Origin: an uncultured Prochlorococcus sp.
GTDB taxonomy: Bacteria; Cyanobacteriota; Cyanobacteriia; PCC-6307; Cyanobiaceae
Direction of reading: 5' to 3'
Assembly: GCA_902615165.1 (NCBI GenBank)
Contig: CACMNZ010000006.1
Span: 1 to 46,419, forward strand
DNA length: 46,419 bases
Positions 36,458-45,418 of this stretch are shown piece by piece; the stretch's first letter is position 1, and each line of letters begins with the position of its first letter. Below the pieces are notes generated by a model. The model was not told the DNA's origin. It worked only from the letters and a program-made list of their open reading frames with translations, and did not search any database. Both the position numbers and the translations under genes were made by a program.

Positions 36458-37537
36458 ATGAGTGATTTTTTATTTCCAATAATAGAAATAGTTTTAGGCG
36501 TAGTTCTACTTTTTGCTGGAGGAGAGTTCTTTATTCAAGGAGCCATATTTTTATCTTTAATTTTAGGAATACCTCAAATAGTAATTGGCTTGACAGTTGT
36601 TTCTCTTGGAACAAGCTCTCCTGAGTTGTTGGTAAGTTTGAGTTCAATTTTAAAAGGCAGTGATTCGCTCGCAGCAAGCAATGTAATTGGAAGCAATATT
36701 TTTAATGTTCTCGTTGTTTTGGGCATAAGCTCATTGATAACACCTCTTAAAGTAAAAAGCAGAATAGTTAGAAGAGATGTGCCTCTTTTAATGGCAATTT
36801 CTTGTGCAGTTTGGGCTATGTCATCAACAGGCTTATTAACATTGCAAGCAGGGGTATTTCTAATATTTTGTTTAATCTTAAATACAATATGGGAAATCAA
36901 TACCATCAATGAGAAAGGAGAGGAGACAATAGATGCTGAACCAGAGATAGAAGAATTAAAAGAAAACTATAAAGGGAAGATGAATATTTTACTAAAGTTA
37001 ATATTGGGAATATTTCTTTTAAGCTTTGGTTCGAATATTTTAGTAAATGGTTCTCAAACGCTCGCTACACTTTTGGGTGTAAATGAAATTGTTATTGGTT
37101 TAACTATCGTCGCAACTGGGACATCTTTACCAGAATTAGTAACTTCAATAATTGCAGCATTTAAAGGCAAAACAGATCTTGCGATTGGGAATGTAATAGG
37201 AAGTAATTTACTCAATCAACTTTTAATCCTTGGAAGTTGCAGTATTTTTTCAGGATTTAAAGGTTTAGTAATTGAACAGAGTTTAATAAAAGTTGACTTA
37301 CCTTTTATGGTTTTAACTACCTTTGCATGCTTACCAATTTTCTGGAGCAAAGGGAAAATCACAAGAATTGAAGGATTTATTTTGCTTAATCTTTATATTT
37401 TCTACATTCTCGATAAGATACTTTTCCTGAATGAATTTAACTTCCTTTCTGAATTAAGGATAGGTTTATTTATTTACTTTGCATTACTTATAGTATTTCT
37501 GATTGTTCAAGAAAAATTAAAATTTTCTAATACATAA
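36458..37537 (+). CDS. Na+/Ca2+ exchanger family (CaCA) antiporter
   Basis: A 359-residue membrane protein with two homologous halves of about five spans. The alpha-repeats GTSSPELLVSL with SNVIGSNIFN in the first half and GTSLPELVTSI with GNVIGSNLLN in the second contain the ion-binding glutamates and asparagines. An acidic loop (about 150-170, EEIDAEPEIEELKEN-like) joins the halves. It most resembles YrbG-type bacterial exchangers that export calcium in exchange for sodium or protons. It starts with ATG and ends two bases before the convergent glutathione reductase. Confidence 0.9.
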   Translation: MSDFLFPIIEIVLGVVLLFAGGEFFIQGAIFLSLILGIPQIVIGLTVVSLGTSSPELLVSLSSILKGSDSLAASNVIGSNIFNVLVVLGISSLITPLKVKSRIVRRDVPLLMAISCAVWAMSSTGLLTLQAGVFLIFCLILNTIWEINTINEKGEETIDAEPEIEELKENYKGKMNILLKLILGIFLLSFGSNILVNGSQTLATLLGVNEIVIGLTIVATGTSLPELVTSIIAAFKGKTDLAIGNVIGSNLLNQLLILGSCSIFSGFKGLVIEQSLIKVDLPFMVLTTFACLPIFWSKGKITRIEGFILLNLYIFYILDKILFLNEFNFLSELRIGLFIYFALLIVFLIVQEKLKFSNT

Positions 37538-37539
37538 TT

Positions 37540-38904
37540 CTATCCATACATAGTCACAAATTCTTCTGAGATAGTTGGGTGTAAAGCCATTGTATTATCA
37601 AAGTCTTTTTTTGTTATCCCAGCATTTAATGAAATTGATACCATTTGAATAATCTCAGACGATGTTTCTCCAAACATATGACATCCCAGGACTTTGTCAG
37701 TTAGCTCATGAACTACAATCTTCAACATACATTTTGATTTATTCTTTTTAAAGGTATTAGACATAGGGGTAAATTTGCATTTAAAAATTTTTATATTTTT
37801 TTCAGAGTAAATCTCTTTAGCTCTTTTCTCACTTAAGCCAACTGTTGAAATTTCTGGAATAGTAAAAACAGCATTAGGGATGTATTCATAATTTACTTTT
37901 CTTTTTTGGTTATTAAAAAAATTATCCGAAAAAACTCTCCCTTGTTCTATTGCTACTGGAGTTAAGTTTGGCTTATTTATGATATCGCCAACTGCAAAAA
38001 TATTTGCATTGCTTGTTCGATTAAGTTCATCGACATCTAAATATTGGCCATCCATCTTTAGATTTAAAAAATCTAAATTTAAAGGCATAAGATTTGGTTC
38101 TCTTCCTGTAGCAATAAGAATATTATTAGTTAGGAGTTTATCTCCCGAGTCTAGGGTAGATTCCAAATTTCCATTTACTTTCTTGATAAGCTTTAATTGA
38201 GTATTGGAGATTATATTGATTTCAGTAAAAGTAGGTGATTCCTCTAAACATGAAGAAAGATCCTCATCAAAACCATTAAGTAAATGTTGACCTCTAATTA
38301 ATTGAGTTACTTCAGTACCTAAATTCCTGAAAATAGAAGCAAATTCACAAGCAATATATCCACCTCCTACTATTAATATTGATTTGGGAAACTTTTCTAA
38401 TTCAAAAATATCATCACTAGTCCATGCCAAATCTACCCCAGGAATATTTAATTTCTTTGGTTTACCTCCAACTGAAATAAGAATTTTTTTTGAACTTATT
38501 TTGTTTTTAATTTTCTTTGTGTTTGAACAAATAATTTCTAATTCATTTTGAGTAATAAATCTTCCTAAGCCTTCAAAAATAGTTATATTTAACTTCTTTA
38601 AAGAATTTCTATGTAAATTACTTAATCTAGAAACCTCCTCCCTAACATTCTTCAACAAAATATTTGATTCAAAATTAATACCTTCATTTTTTAATCCATA
38701 TCCTTCAGAAGAATCCATATTTTTCTTACTTTTAGCTGCATAAACCATTAATTTCTTAGGCACGCATCCCCTTACCACACAAGTTCCTCCAATTTGATTT
38801 GCTTCTATGATTGCGACTTTTGCTCCATAACTAGCCGCACGTTTAGCCGCCGCGAGTCCCCCAGATCCAGCGCCAACAACAATTAAATCAAATTCAAATT
38901 CCAA
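37540..38904 (-). CDS. gor: Glutathione reductase
   Basis: A 454-residue FAD- and pyridine-nucleotide-dependent flavoprotein that regenerates glutathione. The FAD-binding VVGAGSGG is at about residues 10-17, the redox disulfide in GGTCVVRGCVPKK, the NADPH-binding GGGYIACEFAS near 175 and the catalytic HPTISEEF at the C-terminus. The start is a TTG at 38902-38904, which gives the normal spacing to the first motif. The gene diverges from the CPYC-type glutathione transferase across 52 bases; both act in thiol redox balance. Confidence 0.93.
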   Translation of the reverse strand: MEFEFDLIVVGAGSGGLAAAKRAASYGAKVAIIEANQIGGTCVVRGCVPKKLMVYAAKSKKNMDSSEGYGLKNEGINFESNILLKNVREEVSRLSNLHRNSLKKLNITIFEGLGRFITQNELEIICSNTKKIKNKISSKKILISVGGKPKKLNIPGVDLAWTSDDIFELEKFPKSILIVGGGYIACEFASIFRNLGTEVTQLIRGQHLLNGFDEDLSSCLEESPTFTEINIISNTQLKLIKKVNGNLESTLDSGDKLLTNNILIATGREPNLMPLNLDFLNLKMDGQYLDVDELNRTSNANIFAVGDIINKPNLTPVAIEQGRVFSDNFFNNQKRKVNYEYIPNAVFTIPEISTVGLSEKRAKEIYSEKNIKIFKCKFTPMSNTFKKNKSKCMLKIVVHELTDKVLGCHMFGETSSEIIQMVSISLNAGITKKDFDNTMALHPTISEEFVTMYG

Positions 38905-38922
38905 GACTTTTTTTAATCTATT

Positions 38923-38943
38923 ATTATAACGTTAGTTTATAAC
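38923..38943. promoter_or_regulatory. Overlapping divergent -10 boxes for gor and the GST
   Basis: On the minus strand TATAAT (38928-38923) would start gor with a 12-base leader. On the plus strand TATAAC (38938-38943) would start the GST with a leader of about 7 bases. They are only 9 bases apart, so the two polymerase sites exclude each other. No convincing -35 boxes are seen. Confidence 0.4.
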
Positions 38944-38956
38944 TTTAATTCAAATA

Positions 38957-40189
38957 ATGAATGGGATTTTGACATGGGATGAATTAAATAAATTTGAAGT
39001 TGAAGATCTTGATAGAGTCAATGGCATAAATAATTCCTACGCAAATTTAAGATTATTTGGACATAGTGAAAATGATGTATTAGTTACCCTCTATAGGGAT
39101 AGGCATTCTTGGTGTCCTTACTGTCAGAAGATATGGTTATGGCTTGAATTTAAGAAAATTCCATATAGAGTCAAGAAAATAAATATGTTTTGCTACGGCA
39201 AAAAAGAAAGTTGGTTCCTTGAAAAAGTCAGATCAGGGAAATTACCTGCAATTGAATTTAAAGGGCAAGTTATAACTGAAAGCGACGATATCATAGCTTT
39301 TTTAGAAAATGAATTTGGAGCACTTGGATCTTTTATAACATCCAGTCACCTTATCAAAATTCGAGAGTTAGAAAGAGAAATTTTCAGATCCTGGTGTAAT
39401 TGGCTCTGCCGAGAAAGCTTTAATCCTATAGATAATTCTTTTAGAAAAAAAAGATTTAAAGAATCCATTTCTAAACTCGATGAAATCTTAAGTAGCTCAA
39501 AATCAGGGTTTGTTGATCCATCAGTTTCTAAAACGGATAATATAGAACCTGGTGTTGGAGATATAATCTTTATTCCATATATGGAGAGAATGAATGCATC
39601 ACTTATTTATTATAAAGGGTTTAATTTAAGATCTAATTACCATCATGTAGATAATTGGCTTACCCTTTTTGAGGGAACAAGTGCTTATAGAGGCACTCAA
39701 GGGGATTTTCATACTCATTCTCATGATTTACCGCCACAAATGGGAGGATGCTATAAAGAAAGCAATGAAAAACAGATTACTTTCTCTAAGCTTATAGATA
39801 CTGGGGAGGGTTTAGGTAATTATGAATTAAACCAAAATTATGAGTCAAAATATTATGCAACAACTGCTCTTAAAAGAGTGATAAAGCATAAAGACAACTT
39901 ACTAAAGGTAAACCCATACAATAAAGAATCATTTGACGAATCATTGAGATCAGCTTTGAGCCATATGATCACAGGTGAAGTATTAATCCCTAAAAAACTT
40001 TCAGGAATCTCTCTAAGATACTTAAAAAATAGAATCTCAGTTCCAAGAGATATGCCAATTATTTCAGCAAGGTTATTAAGGCAATCATTAAATAAAATTG
40101 AATCGCGTAGTGATATCAATGAAATAGATAAGATACCTTTCAGGCATAGATATGATCAAGATCCTATAAATTTCATTTCTGGTTATTAG
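38957..40189 (+). CDS. CPYC-type glutathione S-transferase with long C-terminal extension
   Basis: A 410-residue protein. Residues about 45-125 form the thioredoxin-like GST N-domain, with a glutaredoxin-like CPYC redox motif in HSWCPYCQKIWLWL and the glutathione-contact segments LPAIEFKG and ITESDDIIAFL. A helical GST-like region follows (about 130-260). The last 150 residues, including HSHDLPPQMGGCYK, are an extension not found in ordinary 200-220-residue GSTs. CPYC suggests thiol-transferase or dehydroascorbate-reductase-like activity rather than conjugation. It diverges from gor and ends 5 bases before the convergent dnaA. Confidence 0.84.
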   Translation: MNGILTWDELNKFEVEDLDRVNGINNSYANLRLFGHSENDVLVTLYRDRHSWCPYCQKIWLWLEFKKIPYRVKKINMFCYGKKESWFLEKVRSGKLPAIEFKGQVITESDDIIAFLENEFGALGSFITSSHLIKIRELEREIFRSWCNWLCRESFNPIDNSFRKKRFKESISKLDEILSSSKSGFVDPSVSKTDNIEPGVGDIIFIPYMERMNASLIYYKGFNLRSNYHHVDNWLTLFEGTSAYRGTQGDFHTHSHDLPPQMGGCYKESNEKQITFSKLIDTGEGLGNYELNQNYESKYYATTALKRVIKHKDNLLKVNPYNKESFDESLRSALSHMITGEVLIPKKLSGISLRYLKNRISVPRDMPIISARLLRQSLNKIESRSDINEIDKIPFRHRYDQDPINFISGY

Positions 40190-40194
40190 TAAAA

Positions 40195-41589
40195 CTATGA
40201 ATTTTTTCTTGAATCTATTTGAAGTAAATCTCTTATTTTTTGAACTTGACTTGCAATATTTGGATCAATAGATAATTTTTTTTCAACTTGTTCAATAGCA
40301 TACATAACTGTTGTATGGTCCTTACCCCCAAACTCATCTCCAATTCTTGGTAGGCTTAGATCCGTACCATGTCTCATAAGATACATACCTATTTGTCTAG
40401 CTTGACTTACTGGTTTTCTCCTACTTGAACTGATCAATTCATCAGTAGAAACTTTAAAGAAATCTGATACTTTATTAATAACTTGTTTTGGAGTAACAAC
40501 TACTCCAACACTATTAGGATCAAGCATTGGAGCAATCGATTGTACTGTCATTGGTAAGCCTGTTATTGATGCAAATGCAACAGCTCTAGTAAATGCTCCT
40601 TCCAATTCTCGAATATTCGAAGTGAATCTTCCTGCTATAAATTGAATTAAATCTCTTGGGAGGTTCATCCTCTCTTGTTCCGCCTTTTTTTGAAGGATGG
40701 CTGTCCTCGTCTCAAGGTCAGGTGGTTGAATATCTGCGGTCATACCCATTGAGAACCTAGAAATTAATCTCTCTTGAATTCCCGACAATTGATTTGGTGG
40801 TCTGTCACTTGCAATAACTATTTGGCTTCCTGATTCGTGAAGTGCGTTAAAAGTATGAAAGAATTCTTCCTGTGTATACTCCTTGCCTTCTAAGAATTGT
40901 ATATCGTCTATTAAAATCAAATCTACATTTCTATATTTATCTCGAATAGCTGTCATCCCGTCTCTTCGAATACCACTAATAACATCATTTGTAAAAGTCT
41001 CTGTAGATACATATTTAACTTTTGCTTCTGGATCTATTTCTACTCGATAATTACCTATTGCTTGCATTAAATGAGTCTTACCAAGACCTACTCCTCCACA
41101 AATAAATAATGGATTGAATTCTCTCCCAGGAGATTCGGCAACGGCTAAAGCTGCAGCATGAGCCAACCTACTATTTGGGCCTACAACAAATCTTTTAAAT
41201 ACGTAGCGTAAATTTAAACCATTAGGATTTTTAAATTGATTTTTTGAAGAATTATTTTGGTTATTACTAGAAAAAGATCTTGTTTGATGATGAACGTTCT
41301 GTTCGTTAGGTTTATCTTCATTTTTTAAATCGCTGCTGGTATTCGTTTCAGATTTAAAAACAACTTTTACATCATGACCGCAGATTTCCTTTGCAGCTTT
41401 TTCAATAGTTTCACAATAATTCTTTCTCAACCAATCACTAGAAAATGTATTTGGAGCAATTAAAGTTAATAAGCCATTTTCAAAACAATTAAATTTAGCA
41501 GGCCTTATCCATGTCTCAAATGAAGGCTTACTTAAAGTTTTTTGGAGTGATTGTTGAACTTCCGCCCAAATAGGATTAATTGCTTGCAA
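40195..41589 (-). CDS. dnaA: Chromosomal replication initiator DnaA
   Basis: A 464-residue initiator with all four domains: N-terminal interaction domain (1-80), Asn/Ser-rich linker (about 85-125), AAA+ domain with Walker [11 protein letters not shown] (about 168-177) and Walker [10 protein letters not shown], and domain IV, whose DNA-binding signature [15 protein letters not shown] is near the C-terminus. The start is a TTG at 41587-41589; an in-frame TAG lies inside the upstream palindrome and there is no ATG in between. I see no cluster of TTATCCACA boxes beside it, so oriC is probably elsewhere. It converges with the GST gene. Confidence 0.97.
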   Translation of the reverse strand: MQAINPIWAEVQQSLQKTLSKPSFETWIRPAKFNCFENGLLTLIAPNTFSSDWLRKNYCETIEKAAKEICGHDVKVVFKSETNTSSDLKNEDKPNEQNVHHQTRSFSSNNQNNSSKNQFKNPNGLNLRYVFKRFVVGPNSRLAHAAALAVAESPGREFNPLFICGGVGLGKTHLMQAIGNYRVEIDPEAKVKYVSTETFTNDVISGIRRDGMTAIRDKYRNVDLILIDDIQFLEGKEYTQEEFFHTFNALHESGSQIVIASDRPPNQLSGIQERLISRFSMGMTADIQPPDLETRTAILQKKAEQERMNLPRDLIQFIAGRFTSNIRELEGAFTRAVAFASITGLPMTVQSIAPMLDPNSVGVVVTPKQVINKVSDFFKVSTDELISSSRRKPVSQARQIGMYLMRHGTDLSLPRIGDEFGGKDHTTVMYAIEQVEKKLSIDPNIASQVQKIRDLLQIDSRKNS

Positions 41590-41600
41590 AATTTTATTCT

Positions 41601-41617
41601 CTAGATTATTAATCTAG
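41601..41617. promoter_or_regulatory. Perfect palindrome in the dnaA leader
   Basis: CTAGATTA, one central T, TAATCTAG: 8-base arms that match perfectly. It lies 11 bases upstream of the dnaA TTG start, inside the likely 5' leader or promoter. It may be an operator or an RNA hairpin near the ribosome-binding site. The remainder of the 165-base spacer 41590-41754 is A/T-rich without other clear signals. Confidence 0.5.
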
Positions 41618-41754
41618 TTGGAATTTAATAATTGGCCATTAGGAAATCACAAGATCACGACAAATTTAAAATTACTTAACAAATCATCATTCAGATTAAT
41701 AAAAATAATTTTATTTTTTATAGACATATAATTATTTTAAATCGCAATAAATTT

Positions 41755-42390
41755 TTGGATAAAGCATTACTTATTATCATGACAAAATGGCATGCTTTTG
41801 GAAGATGCAAAACAAGATTATCTAAAGATATAGGTAAAAGTAATTCTGCAAAGGTTCAAAGTGTAATGACCAAACACACTATTTCAGTCGCAAAATTTCT
41901 CCAAGAAAAAAAACTAATTGATATTTCTGTTGCTATATCTGGTTTGGGGGTAGGTAACTGTAAAAGATGGACTAGAGAATTAGGCATCAAAAAATTTAAT
42001 TTACAGGGGAAAGGCTGCTTGGGAGAAAAAATGAAAAGGCAAATAATTATCAACAAAAAATTTTGTGCAAGACATAAGATCAAAAATATTATTTTTATTG
42101 GTACTGACCTTCCAGATTTATGCCATCAAGATTTATTGAATACTCTAGAAGCGCTTCAACAAAATGATCTTATTTTAGGACCATCTAATGATGGAGGATA
42201 TTGGCTTATTGGTTTATCAGAAAAAATAATGTCATCGCATATATATTTACCTTTTATCAACATAAAGTGGGGGACAGAAAATGTTCTTCAAAATACAATT
42301 GATAATTTTGCTACAACAAAATTAAGATATAAGTTTTTAGATAAAAAAATTGATATAGATACAATTATTGATATTGAAAATAGAAAGTAA
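41755..42390 (+). CDS. TIGR04282-type transferase (DUF2064, rSAM/selenodomain-associated transferase 1)
   Basis: A 211-residue GT-A-fold nucleotidyl/glycosyl-transferase-like protein. The N-terminal LLIIMTKWHAFGRCKTRLS matches the FARxPxPGxxKTRL signature of DUF2064, and FIGTDLPDL and LGPSNDGGYWLIGL are the conserved active-site segments (about 118-126 and 143-156). Reported contexts for this family include radical-SAM selenodomain proteins and arsenosugar synthesis. The start is a TTG at 41755, giving the right distance to the signature. The partner transferase 2 gene begins five bases downstream. The reaction is not established. Confidence 0.84.
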   Translation: MDKALLIIMTKWHAFGRCKTRLSKDIGKSNSAKVQSVMTKHTISVAKFLQEKKLIDISVAISGLGVGNCKRWTRELGIKKFNLQGKGCLGEKMKRQIIINKKFCARHKIKNIIFIGTDLPDLCHQDLLNTLEALQQNDLILGPSNDGGYWLIGLSEKIMSSHIYLPFINIKWGTENVLQNTIDNFATTKLRYKFLDKKIDIDTIIDIENRK

Positions 42391-42395
42391 TCGAC

Positions 42396-43079
42396 TTGTC
42401 AAAAATCTCAATTATTATTCCAACTATTAATGAAGCCAATAATTTGCCATTATTGCTTTCAGACTTGTCAAGCATTCAGAAAGAGGGCGAAATCATAATT
42501 GTTGATTGTGGAAGTGAAGATAAAACTATTGATATAGCAAATATTTATGGAGCAAAAGTATTTATATCCAAAGAAAGGAATCGAGGTCTACAATTAGATA
42601 TTGGAGCTAAAAATTCAAAAGGAGAGTGGCTCATATTTTTACATGCAGACACAAGATTAACTCATGATGGGTTAAAAAAAATAAACTCATTTTTAAGTGG
42701 AAACAAGAATAATATTTACTATTTTGAATTCAAAATTAATCACAAAAAGATAATTTATAGAGTCCTCGAAATTCTCGTGAATATTAGAAGTAAATTTTTT
42801 AAACAACCGTATGGTGATCAAGGTTTAATAATTCATAAAACAATCTATTTTAAGAATAATGGATTTAGAAATATACCTTTGATGGAAGATGTAGATTTTT
42901 TAATGAGATTAAACAAAAAAAAAGATTTAAAACAATTAAATTTTCCTATTTTTATAAGTTCAAGGAAATGGGAAAGAACTAATATTTTTCTCCAAGCAAT
43001 TAAGAACTGGCACTTTAGAAGAAGATGGTTAAAAGGCGAATCGTTAAAATCTATATATTCTGACTACTACAAAAAATGA
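42396..43079 (+). CDS. TIGR04283-type glycosyltransferase family 2 (transferase 2)
   Basis: A 227-residue GT-A glycosyltransferase. IIIPTINEANNLPLLL opens the nucleotide-sugar domain, the first acidic motif is IIVDCGSEDKT (about 34-44) and the HADTRL (about 78-83) is the DxD-like metal site. The C-terminal helices are basic and may touch the membrane. It starts with TTG at 42396, five bases after the transferase 1 stop, and the two are a recurring pair in many bacteria. It abuts the convergent GNAT gene with no spacer (43079/43080). Confidence 0.86.
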   Translation: MSKISIIIPTINEANNLPLLLSDLSSIQKEGEIIIVDCGSEDKTIDIANIYGAKVFISKERNRGLQLDIGAKNSKGEWLIFLHADTRLTHDGLKKINSFLSGNKNNIYYFEFKINHKKIIYRVLEILVNIRSKFFKQPYGDQGLIIHKTIYFKNNGFRNIPLMEDVDFLMRLNKKKDLKQLNFPIFISSRKWERTNIFLQAIKNWHFRRRWLKGESLKSIYSDYYKK

Positions 43080-43610
43080 TTAATTTGCATACCAAAAAGC
43101 ACATTTCGACCCTCTAGGTTCTAAAATCCAACCTTGTCTTTTGTAAAATGAAACCACTTCAGCATCAGCAAAAAGGGTTACTTTAGAAATGCCAATATTT
43201 TTCAATTCTTTTAGGACATATCTCATTATCTCTTTCCCTAATCCAAGTCCTTGATATACAGGATTAATAGCCACATCCCAAACTGTTGCTTCTAGAATGC
43301 CATCGCCAGTGCATCTTGCAAATCCAACTAGTCTGGGAAATTTATCATCATGACGCCATAACCCAACCACCAAAATACTGAAATCTAAAGCTCTTTTTAC
43401 CCTCCTTATAGGTCTTCTGCTCCAACCAACAGTTTGCAAAAGTTGATCTAGTTCTATTAGATCTAAATCTTTATTTTTACTACACACAAATATTTCTTCT
43501 TTAGTTGTTTGAGTGAACTCATAAGAATTTAAACCATAGAGATCTACCAGCTCATCCTTTGATATACTGTTTGATTTTTTTATTAACGATCCTTGGTTTC
43601 TAAAAATCAT
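43080..43610 (-). CDS. Ycf52-like GNAT acetyltransferase
   Basis: A 176-residue GCN5-related acetyltransferase. The acetyl-CoA loop is QGLGLGKE (about 119-126), preceded by the ATVWDVAINPVY strand and followed by VTLFADAEVVSFYKRQGW. The N-terminal half, with RRPIRRVKRALDFS and VGLWRHDDKFPRLVGFARCTGD, is the pattern of plastid Ycf52/NSI and cyanobacterial SNAT-like enzymes, which acetylate protein lysines or serotonin. Its physiological substrate here is unknown. The ATG overlaps the stop of the ABC exporter by one base (TAATG), so translation is coupled. Confidence 0.84.
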   Translation of the reverse strand: MIFRNQGSLIKKSNSISKDELVDLYGLNSYEFTQTTKEEIFVCSKNKDLDLIELDQLLQTVGWSRRPIRRVKRALDFSILVVGLWRHDDKFPRLVGFARCTGDGILEATVWDVAINPVYQGLGLGKEIMRYVLKELKNIGISKVTLFADAEVVSFYKRQGWILEPRGSKCAFWYAN

Positions 43611-45406
43611 TAAAAATTCACGAATCCCTTTTGTTGAAGCTCAGAGAGCTGAAAATATAAACCCTTTTTCAGTCTTAATTCACTATGTGTTCCCTCCTCA
43701 ACTAATGATCCCTCTTTCAAGACTAAAATCTTATCAGAGCTTTCAATAGTTGCTAATCTGTGAGCTATTACTAATGCTGTTCTTTTTGACAGAATTCTCT
43801 CAAGATCCTTCTGCAAAGTAGCCTCTGTTGAGGGATCCATAAACGCTGTTGCTTCGTCCATTATTAAAACAACAGGATTTCTAATCGCTACTCGAGCTAC
43901 GGAAAGAAGTTGTCTCTCACCAGAAGAGAGATTTCCCCCTCTTTCTCTTAGTGAAGTGTTCAAACCTTCTGGTAATTTTTTTAACAAATTAGCCAACCCT
44001 AATTCGTAACAAAGATTTTCTAATTCAAGATTGTCTAGATTCGAATTCAGTTTTAAATTATCTGCGACATTTCCACTAAAGATAAAGGTATCTTGCAAAA
44101 CTACTCCCAACATATTTCTAAGAGTTGCAATAGGAATATCTTTGATATCTATATCATCGATTAAAATTTGACCCGATTGAGGTTCATACAATCTACACAA
44201 TAATCTTATTATGGTCGTCTTACCTGAACCAGTTGGACCTACAAAAGCCACATGCTCTCCTGGATTAATCTTGAAAGATAAATTTTTTATAATATGTTCT
44301 CCTTCGTTGTAGAAAAAATTAACATTCTTGAACTCAATTTTGCCCTTAAATTTTTTATTTGAATTTTTAGCATTTTCTAAAAACTGCTTTGCGGATGTAG
44401 AGTCCTTAATCTGTATTTCTTCATCCAATAATTCGTTTATTCTTTCTACAGCTGTTAAACCTCCTTGTATTTGAGTAAATCTTTCTGCAAGCTGCCTTAA
44501 AGGTTCAAAAAGTCTTTGAGAATATAAAATAAAAGTTGTTAATGTTCCTAAACCAATATTTCCAGAAGTAACAAGATATCCTCCAACTGCCAAAACCAAG
44601 GAAACTGCAGCTAGAGAAATCCATTCTATAAACGCTGAAATACTACTGTCATAAAATATTGTTCCATTAACTGCCTTCTTATAGGCAACTCCAGTTTTGG
44701 AAAATTTCTTGCTATTAAAAGCCTCTCTTCTGAACATCTGAACGACTTCTAGACCTTGAAGATTCTCTTGAAAATCAGAGTTTAGTTGAGACAATTCTTC
44801 CCTTACTTGATAATTGGCTCTTCTATAACGTTTTTGAAGCCAGATAATAAAATATGAAACTGGGATTTGAGTCAAAAGTAATAAAATGGCAAGCCCCCGA
44901 TCAATTGACAGCATTGTCAAAGAAATTACTATCAGACTAACGAAGTCAGCAATGACTCCAACTGCCCCACTTCCAAAAACCTCGGCTAAAGCATCAACAT
45001 CATTTGTTAATCTTGTTAATAATTTCCCCACAGGCATTTTATCGTGATATTTAAGAGATAAAGATATTGAATGATCAAAAAGTTCTCTTCTTATTCTTGC
45101 TGTCAAACGTTGTCCCACTGCTTGGATATTGTAAGTTTGGTATCCCTGCAGTACTAATCTGAATAAAACAGTTATAAATAAAGTTACGATAATGGCATTT
45201 ATCGACTGCCCAAAGAAAGTTTTACTTAGCCAAACATCTGTAGTTTCTTTCTTTAATATAGTAATTGCTTGACCAACTAATAATGGTTGAATAGCCCCAG
45301 AGAAAGAAACCGGTAACAAAACTATCAAGATTAGATAGATTGTTTTTTTATCTTTAGTTAAATATTTACCTAACTTTTTAATCCTTCTAAAATCTTTAAA
45401 AAACAT
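43610..45406 (-). CDS. ABC exporter, fused membrane and ATPase half-transporter (MsbA/MdlB type)
   Basis: A 598-residue half-transporter with six membrane spans in the first 320 residues and a C-terminal ATPase. Walker A GPTGSGKTT (about 389-397), signature LSSGERQ (about 493-499), Walker B VLIMDEAT and the H-loop LVIAHRLATI are intact. It would work as a homodimer or with another half-transporter to export lipid, peptide or drug-like molecules. The substrate is unknown. It starts 12 bases after hisG on the minus strand and is translationally coupled to the GNAT gene. Confidence 0.92.
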   Translation of the reverse strand: MFFKDFRRIKKLGKYLTKDKKTIYLILIVLLPVSFSGAIQPLLVGQAITILKKETTDVWLSKTFFGQSINAIIVTLFITVLFRLVLQGYQTYNIQAVGQRLTARIRRELFDHSISLSLKYHDKMPVGKLLTRLTNDVDALAEVFGSGAVGVIADFVSLIVISLTMLSIDRGLAILLLLTQIPVSYFIIWLQKRYRRANYQVREELSQLNSDFQENLQGLEVVQMFRREAFNSKKFSKTGVAYKKAVNGTIFYDSSISAFIEWISLAAVSLVLAVGGYLVTSGNIGLGTLTTFILYSQRLFEPLRQLAERFTQIQGGLTAVERINELLDEEIQIKDSTSAKQFLENAKNSNKKFKGKIEFKNVNFFYNEGEHIIKNLSFKINPGEHVAFVGPTGSGKTTIIRLLCRLYEPQSGQILIDDIDIKDIPIATLRNMLGVVLQDTFIFSGNVADNLKLNSNLDNLELENLCYELGLANLLKKLPEGLNTSLRERGGNLSSGERQLLSVARVAIRNPVVLIMDEATAFMDPSTEATLQKDLERILSKRTALVIAHRLATIESSDKILVLKEGSLVEEGTHSELRLKKGLYFQLSELQQKGFVNF

Positions 45407-45418
45407 TTAGCTAATCTT

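Noticed and set aside
41590..41754. Possible replication origin next to dnaA
   Set aside because: I looked for clustered TTATCCACA-like DnaA boxes and an A/T-rich unwinding module and found no boxes; dnaN is not adjacent either.
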